In this document: piece by piece, positions 16,638-25,471 of the stretch
How the letters are laid out: each line of letters starts with the position of its first letter
Numbering within the stretch: the stretch's first letter is position 1
Origin: Planococcus sp. CP5-4_YE
GTDB lineage: Bacteria; Bacillota; Bacilli; Bacillales_A; Planococcaceae
Length of the DNA: 64,000 nt
Assembly (NCBI RefSeq): GCF_019042655.1
Contig: NZ_JAHPZO010000011.1
Span: 1 to 64,000, forward strand
Reading direction: 5' to 3'
The notes under the pieces: generated by a model
Database searches by the model: none
Told to the model about the DNA's origin: nothing
Seen by the model: only the letters and a program-made list of their open reading frames with translations
Program-made: the position numbers and the translations under genes

Positions 16638-18251
16638 ATGGCGTTTTTATCGAGATTTAAATTGAGTACAATCATTATCCTGTTCGTGCTATTGGTGGTG
16701 TTGGTGTCATTGGTGATCACCAATTTGCTGGTGGCCGACATATCGGGCGACCGGATTGAGCAGCAGCTGGAAGATAAAGCCGTCAGCATTTCCCGGACCG
16801 CCGCAGAGTCAGAAGTCATTCACGAAGGTTTGGAGAGAGAAGCGGCGGAAGCGAATATACAGGATTATGCACTGGCTGTGCAACAAGCCGCAGATGTGTT
16901 ATTTGTTGTCATCATGGATATGGAAGGCATCCGCAAATCGCATCCGAATCCGGATAATATCGGCAAGTCGTTTGCCGGGGGCGATGAACTCCGCGTGCTA
17001 GCAGGCGAGGAATACACCTCGCGTGCGGAAGGGACGCTCGGGCAATCGGTGCGTGCATTCACGCCGGTATTTGATGAGGACGATAATCAAATCGGCGCCG
17101 TTGCGGTCGGCATTTCCTTGGAAGAAGTGGAAGCGGCGGTCGGGCAAAACCGGCAGACGCTGTGGATCGGTTCGCTGACTGGTTTATTATTCGGCATCAT
17201 CGGCGCATTGTTTTTGGCGCGTTATATTAAAAAGAGCCTGTTTGGGTTGGAACCTCCCGAAATCGCGCGCATCCACGAAGAGCGCAACCAGATGCTTCAT
17301 TCCGTTTACGAAGGCGTTATCGCGATCGACCAAAATTCGCGTATCATGCTTGCCAACCGGTCGGCGAGGGAACTGTTCGAAAAAGCCGGATTCACGGGCC
17401 GGGAGCCGATCGGCAAGGAGATTGGCGAATTTCTGCCAGGCCTGGTGACGACTAGTGTGCTGGTTGAACAACGCACCGTCTTGGATGAGGAGCAGGAGCT
17501 CAATGGCCTGTCGATCCTGTCGAACCAAGTGCCTTTATTGGTGAATGATCAAGTGATTGGCGCGATGGTGACGTTCCGGGACAAGACGGAAATCGATGTG
17601 CTTGCCGAACAATTGACCGGCGTCGAGATGTATGCGGAAACGTTGCGGGCGCAGTCGCACGAATTCATGAATCAACTGCATGTCTTGCTCGGCTTGATTA
17701 AAATGGAGCAATACGAGCAAGTGTCGCAGTTTATCGCGAAATTGGTCGACCACCAGGCCGTGGAAGTCGGCACTGTGACGCGCTCCATCAAGGACCCGGT
17801 GCTGGCAGGCTTTATCCTCGGGAAAATCAGTTTCGCGAGAGAAGCGCAGGTTAATCTTTCGATCAGTTGCGAGACCGATATTCCAAAACCGGACGACCCC
17901 GCGGTCACGCACGAGCTGATTACGATCATCGGGAATGTGGTCGACAACGCGATCGACAATGTCCAAGCGACCGAACACAAGCAGGTGCATGCCGCGTTTT
18001 CCTATATCGATGAATTGCTGACGATCACGATCAGCGATACAGGAACCGGCATCCATGAGGAATTGCAGGAAACGATGTTCGCGAAAGGCGTCTCCAGCAA
18101 GGAAGGCTACCACCGCGGATTCGGATTGTATTTGGTGAAAGACAGCGTAGACCAACTCGAAGGCTCGATTGAAGTGGCCTCCGAGAAAAACGAAGGCACG
18201 ACCTTCGAGTTGGTGCTGCCGTATGAAGCAAGGGGTGAAAATGATGATTAA
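16638..18251 (+). CDS. Sensor histidine kinase, CitA/DcuS family
   Basis: A membrane sensor of 537 residues for C4-dicarboxylates or citrate. Order: membrane segment about 12-34, extracytoplasmic Cache/PAS-like sensor about 35-165, second membrane segment about 172-192, cytoplasmic PAS about 205-310, then an SpoB-type dimerisation helix with the phospho-acceptor His in SHEFMNQLH. The ATPase domain follows, with an N box (VVDNAIDNV) and G boxes (SDTGTG, GFGLYLVK). The ATG at 16638 is chosen for its gaggtgcatc site; the ATG at 16626 has none. It overlaps the response regulator by about 10 bp. Related B. subtilis pairs (MalK/MalR, DctS/DctR) control malate and succinate uptake, and a 2HCT transporter lies 1.6 kb downstream. 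Confidence 0.9.
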   Translation: MAFLSRFKLSTIIILFVLLVVLVSLVITNLLVADISGDRIEQQLEDKAVSISRTAAESEVIHEGLEREAAEANIQDYALAVQQAADVLFVVIMDMEGIRKSHPNPDNIGKSFAGGDELRVLAGEEYTSRAEGTLGQSVRAFTPVFDEDDNQIGAVAVGISLEEVEAAVGQNRQTLWIGSLTGLLFGIIGALFLARYIKKSLFGLEPPEIARIHEERNQMLHSVYEGVIAIDQNSRIMLANRSARELFEKAGFTGREPIGKEIGEFLPGLVTTSVLVEQRTVLDEEQELNGLSILSNQVPLLVNDQVIGAMVTFRDKTEIDVLAEQLTGVEMYAETLRAQSHEFMNQLHVLLGLIKMEQYEQVSQFIAKLVDHQAVEVGTVTRSIKDPVLAGFILGKISFAREAQVNLSISCETDIPKPDDPAVTHELITIIGNVVDNAIDNVQATEHKQVHAAFSYIDELLTITISDTGTGIHEELQETMFAKGVSSKEGYHRGFGLYLVKDSVDQLEGSIEVASEKNEGTTFELVLPYEARGENDD

Positions 18252-18960
18252 GGTAATGATAGTAGAAGATGACCCGATGGTGGCTGCGTTGAACCGGCAA
18301 TTTGTGGGGCGCATGGACGGCTTTGAGGTGATCGGCACCGCTGGAAACGCCCAGCAGGCCATCGCGATACTGGCGAAGTCGGACGTCGATTTGGTGTTGC
18401 TCGACATCCACATGCCGGGACTCACCGGCATCGAATTTTTGCAGATGCTCCGCGAACAAAAACAGGACCTCGACGTCATCTTGATCACGGCGGCCTCTGA
18501 AATCCAGCAAATCCAGCACGCCTTGAGGCTCGGGGCTTCCGATTATTTGATCAAGCCCTTCGAGTTCAGCCGTTTCCAGGAAGCGCTGCTGCAATACCAA
18601 AGCCATTTCCATAAACTGCATGTTAATAAGCAAATCAGCCAGCAGGAAATCGACAGCCTGCTTGGCAGAAAACAGCAGTCCGCGTCCTCATCAGCGGCTG
18701 TCCAGCATTTGCCGAAAGGGCTGACCAAAACGACCTTGCAGACCATCCAGCAAGTGATCCTGTCGAACGAAAGCGCGGTGTTTTCAACAGATGAACTGGC
18801 ACAGTCGGCACGGATTTCCCGTGTCTCCGTCCGGAAATACCTGAAATTCCTCAGCGCCATCGGCTATTTGCAGGAAGATTTGACCTACGGGGTGGGGCGG
18901 CCTATCTACCAATACCGGGTAAATCCACAAGGTGCCAGCCACCTTGATTCATATCTATGA
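18241..18960 (+). CDS. Response regulator, CitB/DcuR family
   Basis: A 239-residue transcription factor. The receiver domain (1-120) has the acidic pair EDD (about 9-11), the phospho-acceptor Asp in LLDIHMPG (about 57), a Thr-Ala pair (ITAAS) and Lys in IKPFEF. The C-terminal winged-helix (about 185-230, FSTDELAQSARISRVSVRKYLKFL) matches CitB/DcuR/MalR regulators. The ATG at 18241 or 18244 follows aaggggtg and overlaps the kinase stop, so the pair is translationally coupled. Likely targets include the malate/citrate symporter at 20518, upstream of which an 11-bp-spaced direct repeat is seen. Confidence 0.9.
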   Translation: MMIKVMIVEDDPMVAALNRQFVGRMDGFEVIGTAGNAQQAIAILAKSDVDLVLLDIHMPGLTGIEFLQMLREQKQDLDVILITAASEIQQIQHALRLGASDYLIKPFEFSRFQEALLQYQSHFHKLHVNKQISQQEIDSLLGRKQQSASSSAAVQHLPKGLTKTTLQTIQQVILSNESAVFSTDELAQSARISRVSVRKYLKFLSAIGYLQEDLTYGVGRPIYQYRVNPQGASHLDSYL

Positions 18961-18998
18961 AAGCATCGAGTCCGCGCTTTATTTTTATGTATGATCAC

Positions 18999-19041
18999 AA
19001 AGAACCCGTCAAGCTTATCGTAAAAGCTTGACGGGTTCTTT
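18999..19041. terminator. Bidirectional terminator
   Basis: Perfect 18-bp stem aaagaacccgtcaagctt / aagcttgacgggttcttt between convergent genes, usable from both sides. Confidence 0.88.
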
Positions 19042-19064
19042 GATGTCATAAATTTGAAGAGCAT

Positions 19065-20132
19065 TTATTTTTGCAGCACTTCTAAAAAATGGCTGGCAAC
19101 TTCTTTGACCGCGTCGGCTGCTTGGGGGTAATAGCCGAGCTTTCTGACAAAAGCGTGATCCATCCCCTTGTATTTAAAATGACGGACTGGAACTCCTGCT
19201 TCTAGCAGTTGCTCGGAAAACTCTTCTCCTTGAATACGCAAAAAGTCAAACTCTGCCGTGATCATCGTGATCGGCGGCAGCTTGGTTTTATCATTGCGCA
19301 GGAGCGGCGAAACTAGCGGCAGAAACACATCTTCTAGATTAGTCAGATAGAGCGTCTGAATGAAACTAAGGGAGTCTTTCATGGTCACCAGCTCCTGGCG
19401 AATTAATTCCTCATCTTTTGATATGTCGTAGTGGTTTATGTTCCACGATTTTCTTGATATGTCCGATAAATCTACTAGTGGGCAAAGCATCCCGAGGTAA
19501 CGGAATTCCCATGGTTTCTCTAAACTTAGCTGCTGGACTCCGAGCGCCAAGTTGCCCCCGACACTGTCTCCCACCAGCCCCATTTGGTCGACATCAATAT
19601 GGAACTCTTGGGGGTGTTCATAAATATACCGGGCAGTCTCAAAACAGTCGTTCAGTCCGTCTTGATAAGGGTGCTCCGGCGCGAGGCGATATTCCACCCC
19701 GACCACTACTGAATTGGCCTCCTGTGCCAAAAACTTGCAGATATTCTCCATGACATCCATATCGCGTTCAAAAAAACCTCCACCGTGAAGGTAAACGAGG
19801 ACCGGCTTTTTTTCTGTTGTGCGGTTATAAATATTTAAAGGGATTTTGCGATTTTCCACGGAGATTTCCATGGTTTCCGAACGAATTCCAGTACTTAAAT
19901 CTTTGTTATTTACTTCCACTCTTTTTCGGGTAATCTCCAGGTCATCGATTTCGAGCGGACGCCTGCCGTGCGGATCGACTTCGTTAGTAAGGAATTCTTT
20001 TACTCGGGGGTCTAAGCCTCGGCTGCCTTCTTGAAAAGGGATTTCCTTATTAATGATGTTTAAACTGCCCTTTTTTGAGTGTTCAGCATTTTCTTGTAAT
20101 CTTGAAGTTAGCTCCTTATGTGTGGGATTCAT
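19065..20132 (-). CDS. Alpha/beta hydrolase, hormone-sensitive-lipase type esterase
   Basis: A 355-residue carboxylesterase of the HSL group. The oxyanion motif HGGGFF (about 116) and the nucleophile elbow GDSVGGN (about 189, Ser) are clear. The acid residue is probably in AEFDFLR (about 300) and the catalytic His in MDHAFVRKL (about 330). GDSVGG replaces the commoner GDSAGG. An N-terminal extension of about 80 residues has no evident domain. The ATG follows taaggaggaaggtatagg. It lies between the two-component genes and the transporter, on the opposite strand to both, and is not obviously part of that pathway. Confidence 0.85.
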   Translation of the reverse strand: MNPTHKELTSRLQENAEHSKKGSLNIINKEIPFQEGSRGLDPRVKEFLTNEVDPHGRRPLEIDDLEITRKRVEVNNKDLSTGIRSETMEISVENRKIPLNIYNRTTEKKPVLVYLHGGGFFERDMDVMENICKFLAQEANSVVVGVEYRLAPEHPYQDGLNDCFETARYIYEHPQEFHIDVDQMGLVGDSVGGNLALGVQQLSLEKPWEFRYLGMLCPLVDLSDISRKSWNINHYDISKDEELIRQELVTMKDSLSFIQTLYLTNLEDVFLPLVSPLLRNDKTKLPPITMITAEFDFLRIQGEEFSEQLLEAGVPVRHFKYKGMDHAFVRKLGYYPQAADAVKEVASHFLEVLQK

Positions 20133-20369
20133 CCTATACCTTCCTCCTTAGCAACACAGCCAGTTATAAGCATGTGAACTATCCTGGCTGGTAAATGTCT
20201 GAAACTCCAATTTGCTTTGAACCGATCTTTACCGGATTTTTTCTGAAAAAGCCCTGTGACAGAAAAACAATATTTTCTATTTATATTCACTTGTTTCTTT
20301 AAAAAGAAACATAGAATGAAGCAATCGAAAGATCTCTAAGTCGTTATTTGGGGAAACACCTGCCATCCA

Positions 20370-20397
20370 CAGCCGATTTTTTCGGCTGCTTTTTTTA
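20370..20397 (+). terminator. Orphan terminator upstream of the malate/citrate transporter
   Basis: cagccga-tttt-tcggctg followed by TTTTTTT, with no gene ending just upstream on this strand. It may end a short leader or small RNA. Confidence 0.65.
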
Positions 20398-20430
20398 ATT
20401 ACAATAAAACCAATACTTTCATAAGCTAGA

Positions 20431-20449
20431 AGTTGTCTGAAAGTTGTCT
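20431..20449 (+). promoter_or_regulatory. Direct repeat, candidate response-regulator site
   Basis: agttgtct occurs at 20431-20438 and 20442-20449, 11 bp (one helical turn) apart, just upstream of the cre site and the transporter. This is the arrangement expected for a DNA-bound response-regulator dimer, but it is not proven. Confidence 0.4.
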
Positions 20450-20465
20450 AGAATATGAAATACAT

Positions 20466-20479
20466 TGAAAGCGCTTACT
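20466..20479 (+). promoter_or_regulatory. cre site (CcpA operator)
   Basis: TGAAAGCGCTTACT matches the cre consensus TGWAANCGNTNWCA at all but the last base. It lies 39 bp before the transporter start, which fits carbon catabolite repression of organic-acid uptake. Confidence 0.7.
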
Positions 20480-20517
20480 AGAACAGCGCCAAGCTCAAGA
20501 AAACGAGGTGTCCAACG

Positions 20518-21825
20518 ATGAAGGAAACAAACAAGATTCCGCCGCAGTTGCCGGCGAGAAATTTGAAAGACAAATTCACGATTTTCAATATGCCGATTCT
20601 ATGGTTCGGGGTTTTCGCAGTTATTGCGATTTATGCGATGTATACCGAAAACTTGCCGGCCGGCATGATCGGCGCGTTACTCATTACCATGGTGCTCGGT
20701 GAATTATTGGGCTGGTTCGGCAATCATATGCCGATCGTCCGCACATTCCTTGGAGGCGGCGCGATTGTCGCTATTTTCGGATCCGCCTATATGGTCTATA
20801 GTGGGCTTATGCCTGAAAGTACGACGGCAGGAATTACGGAATTCATGAAAGACGGCGATTTCCTCAACTTCTATATTGCGGCTTTGATTACCGGCAGTAT
20901 TTTAGGGATGGAATCGAAGATCTTGGTGAAAGCGGGCGTTCGCTATGCCTTGCCATTGCTCGCTGCGGTGGCAGGAGCGGTTGGACTGGCTGCCTTAGTC
21001 GGAATGGTATTGGGCTTCAGCGTCCAGGAAGCGGTGCTCGTCATCGCCATGCCGATCATGGGCGGCGGCATGGGGGCAGGCGCTGTGCCGATGTCCCAAG
21101 TCTATTCGGAAATGCTTGGCAATGAACCGGGGTATTACCTATCGATTTTAGTGCCGGCTTTGGCACTCGGCAATGTCTTCGCCATCATCTTGGCGAGTGT
21201 CTTGAACTTGATTGGCGATAAATACCCGAGTTTGACGGGGAATGGCCAGCTGATCCGCAATTTCCATTACGAGAAAAAAGAAACGCCGAGCTACGATTTG
21301 GCCAAAATGGGCATCGGCGTCTTGGCTGCTGTATCGTTCTATATTTTAGGCAACTTATTGGGTGATTTTATCCCGCTTCATCCGTACGCCATCATGATCG
21401 TTTTGGTGGCAGCGCTGAAAGTGGCCAACGTCATGCCGGAAATTATCGTAGAAGGCGCGAGCCAGTGGTATGAATTCGTGGCGCGCAACTGGACCAATGC
21501 GTTATTGGTCGGCATTGGGGTCGCATATACGGACTTGGAAGCCGTGCTCAATGCCTTGAGCATCCAATACGTGCTCATCGTCTTGGCAGTCGTTGTGGGT
21601 GCCGTCATCGGTGCCGGTGTGGTCGGGAAGTTCATGGGCTTCTACCCGATCGAAGCGGCCATCACAGCAGGGCTATGTATGGCGAATATGGGCGGAACGG
21701 GCGATGTCGCGGTGCTGTCTGCGGCAAGACGCATGGAATTGATGCCATTTGCGCAAATTTCATCCCGTCTCGGCGGCGCGTTGATCTTGTTATTGGCCAG
21801 TATATTTATACCGTTTTTTATTTAA
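20518..21825 (+). CDS. 2-hydroxycarboxylate (malate/citrate) : cation symporter
   Basis: A 435-residue polytopic membrane protein of the 2HCT family (CitS, CimH, MaeN), which imports citrate and/or malate with Na+ or H+. The family's paired GGXG re-entrant motifs are visible as IMGGGMGAGAVPMSQVY (about 180-196) and ANMGGTGDVAVLSAARRME (about 387-405). The conserved Arg in the second motif region binds the substrate carboxylate in studied members. About 11 membrane segments fit the hydropathy. The ATG follows a weak gaggtgtccaacg site. A cre box and a direct repeat lie upstream. It is probably under the CitA/DcuS-type system at 16638-18960. Confidence 0.9.
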   Translation: MKETNKIPPQLPARNLKDKFTIFNMPILWFGVFAVIAIYAMYTENLPAGMIGALLITMVLGELLGWFGNHMPIVRTFLGGGAIVAIFGSAYMVYSGLMPESTTAGITEFMKDGDFLNFYIAALITGSILGMESKILVKAGVRYALPLLAAVAGAVGLAALVGMVLGFSVQEAVLVIAMPIMGGGMGAGAVPMSQVYSEMLGNEPGYYLSILVPALALGNVFAIILASVLNLIGDKYPSLTGNGQLIRNFHYEKKETPSYDLAKMGIGVLAAVSFYILGNLLGDFIPLHPYAIMIVLVAALKVANVMPEIIVEGASQWYEFVARNWTNALLVGIGVAYTDLEAVLNALSIQYVLIVLAVVVGAVIGAGVVGKFMGFYPIEAAITAGLCMANMGGTGDVAVLSAARRMELMPFAQISSRLGGALILLLASIFIPFFI

Positions 21826-21844
21826 TAAATTAAAAAAACTTAGC

Positions 21845-22109
21845 TTTCCGATGCTTACCACTCGCTTTCCGTGGGCTCGCGCCCAAGCCTCCTCAGTCGC
21901 TGTGAAACCCTTGTGCTCCCACATCTGCGTGGCAGATGCGTCGCAAATAAATGCGCTCAGCTAAGCTTCGCTCATTCATTCCTTGCGGGGTCTCGGTCGT
22001 CTCGCTGATCCACAGGAAAGATAAAGTCGACCTATGGGAGACATTATCTTTGCGAAAGTAATGCGCAGCATTATTGAGCAGAAGGGGTTACGAGCAAACG
22101 CTTCTCCAA
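21845..22109 (+). repeat. Dispersed intergenic repeat, copy 2 (long form)
   Basis: About 265 bp, inverted relative to copy 1 and in the same orientation as copy 3. It contains the shared blocks tccgtgggctcgcgcccaag, cctcctcag, gcggggtctcggtcgtctcgct and the end cgagcaaacgcttctcc. The segment aggaaagataa...ttatcttt is a further internal inverted repeat. Coding potential is absent. Confidence 0.8.
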
Positions 22110-22232
22110 GCTACTTTAGAAGTTTAAATTTATTGTAAATGTATACGTTTTGCCAACTAGAAATCTATTGGCTTTTTATAATCTGAGGGAGGGGAGAAAT
22201 CCTTTCCCTCTTTCTGATGGAGAGTGAATGCC

Positions 22233-23138
22233 GTGATTGTCAGTGAAATCATCAATGTCATTTTGCCGGTCTTTGTTTTGCTCGGCATCGGTTTTTTTGT
22301 TGGCCGGTTCATGGACATCGAAAAGAAGCCGGTGTCGGATTTGTGCATCTATGTGTTCAGCCCGGCCTTGTTTTTCCATTCCGTCACGACATCTTCCTTG
22401 GATTTGGGGGATTTGGGGCGGATTGTGCTGTTTGCGGTGTTGTTATTCGTCTTGTTTGCGATGCTGATTCAGCTTCTCGGCCTCATATTTAGATGGAATT
22501 TGTCGTACCGCAACACGATGATGCTCGCGAGCGCATTTCCGAATACCGGGAATTACGGCTTGCCGATCGTGTTGTTCGCCTTCGGGGACGAAGGGATGGC
22601 GATCGCCATTATTTACGTCGTCATGCAGTCTTTGCTGATGAATTCGGCTGGCATTTTTTATGCTTCGAACCATGCGGATGTGTCCAAGAAGGCGATTTTC
22701 ATTACCATCATCCGCATGCCTGGCTTCATCGCCATCACGATCGGGCTGGTTCTGAAAATAGCGGGCATCGCGGTTCCTGAGGCGATTGGCAATGCGACGG
22801 GCTTGCTTGGGCAGGCGGCGGTGCCGGTGCTGTTGACGCTGCTCGGGATCACCTTGGCATCGATTCAGATCAAGACCGTGCTGAAGTTTATCGAGACGGC
22901 GGCCGTGCTGAAATTGGCTGCGTTCCCGGCGATCGCGTTCGTGCTGTTGGCCTGGCTGTATCCTGGAGGGTCGCTGGAAGCAAAAGTGCTGCTCATTTCT
23001 GCGGCGACTCCGGCAGCTGCTACGACGACGCTTTTGGCCATCAAGTTCAATATGAACCCGGAGATGGTGTCGAGCGCGATGTTCGTCAGCACCTTGGCGA
23101 GCATCGTCACGATTCCGGTCTTGCTGCTGTTTCTGTAA
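22233..23138 (+). CDS. AEC-family (auxin efflux carrier-like) transporter
   Basis: A 301-residue inner-membrane transporter with about ten membrane segments, of the AEC/BASS superfamily. Bacterial members often move malate or other organic acids. It has the N-terminal LPVFVLLGIGFFVGR block and the repeat break GNYGLPIVLFAFGD near residue 105. The GTG at 22233 is chosen because ggagag lies eight bases upstream; a GTG three codons earlier is too close to that site. Its position just after the 2HCT symporter fits an organic-acid theme, but repeat copy 2 lies between them, so they may be separate units. Confidence 0.82.
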   Translation: MIVSEIINVILPVFVLLGIGFFVGRFMDIEKKPVSDLCIYVFSPALFFHSVTTSSLDLGDLGRIVLFAVLLFVLFAMLIQLLGLIFRWNLSYRNTMMLASAFPNTGNYGLPIVLFAFGDEGMAIAIIYVVMQSLLMNSAGIFYASNHADVSKKAIFITIIRMPGFIAITIGLVLKIAGIAVPEAIGNATGLLGQAAVPVLLTLLGITLASIQIKTVLKFIETAAVLKLAAFPAIAFVLLAWLYPGGSLEAKVLLISAATPAAATTTLLAIKFNMNPEMVSSAMFVSTLASIVTIPVLLLFL

Positions 23139-23187
23139 GGGTTGTGTAAATCAAAAGGGGCAATCACTGTTTCCTGGCGAATTCTTG

Positions 23188-23236
23188 TTATAATAAAAGA
23201 GTGTCCAAAGCGAATTGGCTTGGATGCTCTTTTTTT
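23188..23236 (+). terminator. Hairpin-T8 terminator just after a promoter-like -10
   Basis: aaagagtgtccaa / ttggatgctcttt stem (two wobble pairs, 23196-23232) followed by a run of T. It ends the AEC transporter unit. A TATAAT with an upstream TG (23186-23193) lies directly before it, so a transcript starting there would begin with this hairpin. Confidence 0.7.
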
Positions 23237-23278
23237 TGCACGAACATGGATTTTACTAGCTGGGAGTTGGAAATAGAG

Positions 23279-24466
23279 ATGAACAAAAAAGACATTGCCG
23301 AGATCCGCAAGCAGTTCAAGCTGGAGACGGATTTACTGAAAATCGCCGAGATCTATAACGTATACATCAAGCAGGACACAAGTGAGATTTTCCATGAGGA
23401 GAGCCGTTCGTTTTCCTTGCTCGACCGGGAGCAGCAGGAGTTGTTTTTGGCCAATTTCAAGAAAGTGCTCGCGGGCAAGCTCGACATCAAGCTGTTCGAA
23501 GTGAAGTTCCAGCGCCCGGAAGAAGGACAGGTAGACCATACGCAGACGCTGCTATACGAGGGGCTACATGCGGATGATGCAGAGGGCTGGAAAGACAATA
23601 TGCAGCGCGTCGCTTTGAAGATGGTTGAAGAAACGCCATACGAGAAAGACATGGTCATCACGTTCATCCGCGGCACGTATTTCAAGACGACGAAACGCGA
23701 GCCGGATGAAACAGAAGCTGCGATGCGCGACGAGGTGTACACGACGCCGTTCGTCCTCAGCAGCATGAACCAGACCGAACTGCCGAAATCGTCGCTGGTG
23801 TTTGATTTTATCGAAAAGGAATTCAAGTCGAACATCATGGCGGACCCGGTCATTAAGCTGTCGTCTCCGGTCGGCGGGTTCTTGTTCCCGAGCTTCACGA
23901 ACAATGCCGCAGATGTTAACCGCATCTTGTATTCGGCGGCAAAAGCCAATAAGCCGGATTTCCAGTTTATCGAAAACGTGCTGAACGGCGACGAAATCAC
24001 CACTGCAGAAGACGATAAAGTGGTATTTGAAGAAATCGTCAAGCAAGTGATCGGCGACGAGGTCAATTCAAGAACGCTCGCGGGCGTCTACGACGAGATC
24101 AACAGCATGCTCGAAGTGGAAGCGGAAGATGAGGACGAGCCAGCACCGATGCTCGATTCCAAAGAAGTCGAACGCGTCTTGAAGGCAAGTGGCATCAAAG
24201 ACATCAGCACCGAGAAAGTGGAACAGGCATTCCAACAAGTAACTGATGACCGCCAGTACGAGATGAAAGCGAGTCACATCGTGCCGAAATACGGGGCCAA
24301 ATCGATCAAGATCAACACGAAAGTCGCCGAAATCAAGATCGGCCCCGAAGACTTACGTTACGTCAAACAAGTCAATTACAATGGCCGCCGTTGCATCCTG
24401 ATCGAAGTCGAAGAGGATACGGTCGTGGAAGGGTTTAAATTGTTGGCAGAGGAAGAGTTGGAATAG
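23279..24466 (+). CDS. DUF4317 family protein
   Basis: A 395-residue cytosolic protein of the DUF4317 family, found mainly in Bacillota and of unknown function. The MNKKDIAEIRKQFKLE start and the repeated acidic segments fit the family. No catalytic motif, signal peptide or membrane segment is evident; the protein is strongly acidic in the region about 270-310. The ATG at 23279 gives the conserved N-terminus; the frame opens 26 codons earlier but over the terminator hairpin. Confidence 0.8.
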   Translation: MNKKDIAEIRKQFKLETDLLKIAEIYNVYIKQDTSEIFHEESRSFSLLDREQQELFLANFKKVLAGKLDIKLFEVKFQRPEEGQVDHTQTLLYEGLHADDAEGWKDNMQRVALKMVEETPYEKDMVITFIRGTYFKTTKREPDETEAAMRDEVYTTPFVLSSMNQTELPKSSLVFDFIEKEFKSNIMADPVIKLSSPVGGFLFPSFTNNAADVNRILYSAAKANKPDFQFIENVLNGDEITTAEDDKVVFEEIVKQVIGDEVNSRTLAGVYDEINSMLEVEAEDEDEPAPMLDSKEVERVLKASGIKDISTEKVEQAFQQVTDDRQYEMKASHIVPKYGAKSIKINTKVAEIKIGPEDLRYVKQVNYNGRRCILIEVEEDTVVEGFKLLAEEELE

Positions 24467-24584
24467 GCGTGAATAAATTTTCATTTTAAATTTGTGATTG
24501 TAATTGAAAAAGTAAGGAACTTTTTGACCTTTAATATTTTCTTTTTCTTAAGTTTTAAGCACTAAAATAAATGGGGGTGATAAA

Positions 24585-25427
24585 TTGAAAGACGTGAGTG
24601 ACTGGATATTTAACGGATATGGAGTAGATAGTACATTAGAAAAACATGATTTATTATCACCTGAAAATTTCCCGAACGAGCCTGAGGGCCATCGAAGGTA
24701 TATAATAAAATATCCTAGAACTTTTAAAGTTGGGGTGTCTTGGGAAGATGTTACTGAACTTATTGCTTCTCAAATTGGAAAATTACTAGGTTTAAAAATG
24801 ATGGATGTGGAGATAGTTATTAGAAATGGTAGAAGAGGAGCTTTATTGAAAAACTTTGTACCTTATAGAGGTCAGTTTCTTGAAGGAGGCTCTATTCTGT
24901 CGAATTTAGACGAGTATGAAAGCTTCGAAATACTAAGTCTAGAAAGCGAAGAACTAATTATTGCAGGTTTTGAGATGATGGAAAAATTAAGTTTTTGGAA
25001 TGAGATAAAAAAAGAGTACATTGCAATGAATTACTTCGATATTCTGATTGGAAATCAAGATAGGCATCCTTTTAATTGGATGATGCTCTACTATGAAGAT
25101 GGCAAGAAAAAGTTTTCACCGATATATGATAATGGAGCTTCTCTTGGTTTTAGATTTGATGATGAAAAATTAAAAGTTTATTTATCTGGTGAGACGCAAT
25201 TACAAAAGTATATAAGGCAGACTAAAGTAAAAGCGGGTTTATTTGAAAAAAAGAAAGTTAAAGCACAGGATTTAGTGAAAGTAATGAAGAATAGATATAT
25301 TCAAGAAAGTGATGAAATAATTTCTAAAATAGATAAATTTGATTTTCAAAAATATGAAAAATATATCAATAAAAGTCCATATTTAAGTAGAAATCAAAAA
25401 GAATGGTTAAAACTAATTATTTCTTAA
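24585..25427 (+). CDS. HipA/HipT-like Ser/Thr kinase (probable toxin)
   Basis: A 280-residue kinase of the HipA superfamily, much shorter than HipA (about 440) and lacking the HipA N-terminal subdomain, as in HipT. The ATP-binding Lys is in RRYIIKYP (about 42). The catalytic loop is IGNQDRHPFNW (Asp about 159, Asn about 164), and the Mg-binding Asp is in PIYDNGASLG (about 182). Characterised relatives phosphorylate aminoacyl-tRNA synthetases and stop growth. The TTG start follows gggggtgataaa. The gene is very AT-rich compared with both flanks, a sign of transfer. It is followed 44 bp later by a HipS-like/HIRAN protein, its probable antitoxin. The target is unknown. Confidence 0.85.
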   Translation: MKDVSDWIFNGYGVDSTLEKHDLLSPENFPNEPEGHRRYIIKYPRTFKVGVSWEDVTELIASQIGKLLGLKMMDVEIVIRNGRRGALLKNFVPYRGQFLEGGSILSNLDEYESFEILSLESEELIIAGFEMMEKLSFWNEIKKEYIAMNYFDILIGNQDRHPFNWMMLYYEDGKKKFSPIYDNGASLGFRFDDEKLKVYLSGETQLQKYIRQTKVKAGLFEKKKVKAQDLVKVMKNRYIQESDEIISKIDKFDFQKYEKYINKSPYLSRNQKEWLKLIIS

Positions 25428-25471
25428 AGAAGAGAGTATGTTCTAAAATGGTATGAGGGAGAGTGATAAAC

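Noticed and set aside
17535-18488. Long minus-strand open frame (317 codons) antisense to the sensor kinase
   Set aside because: The + strand frame has complete histidine-kinase motifs. The minus frame has no recognisable domain or ribosome site and is a by-product of codon bias.
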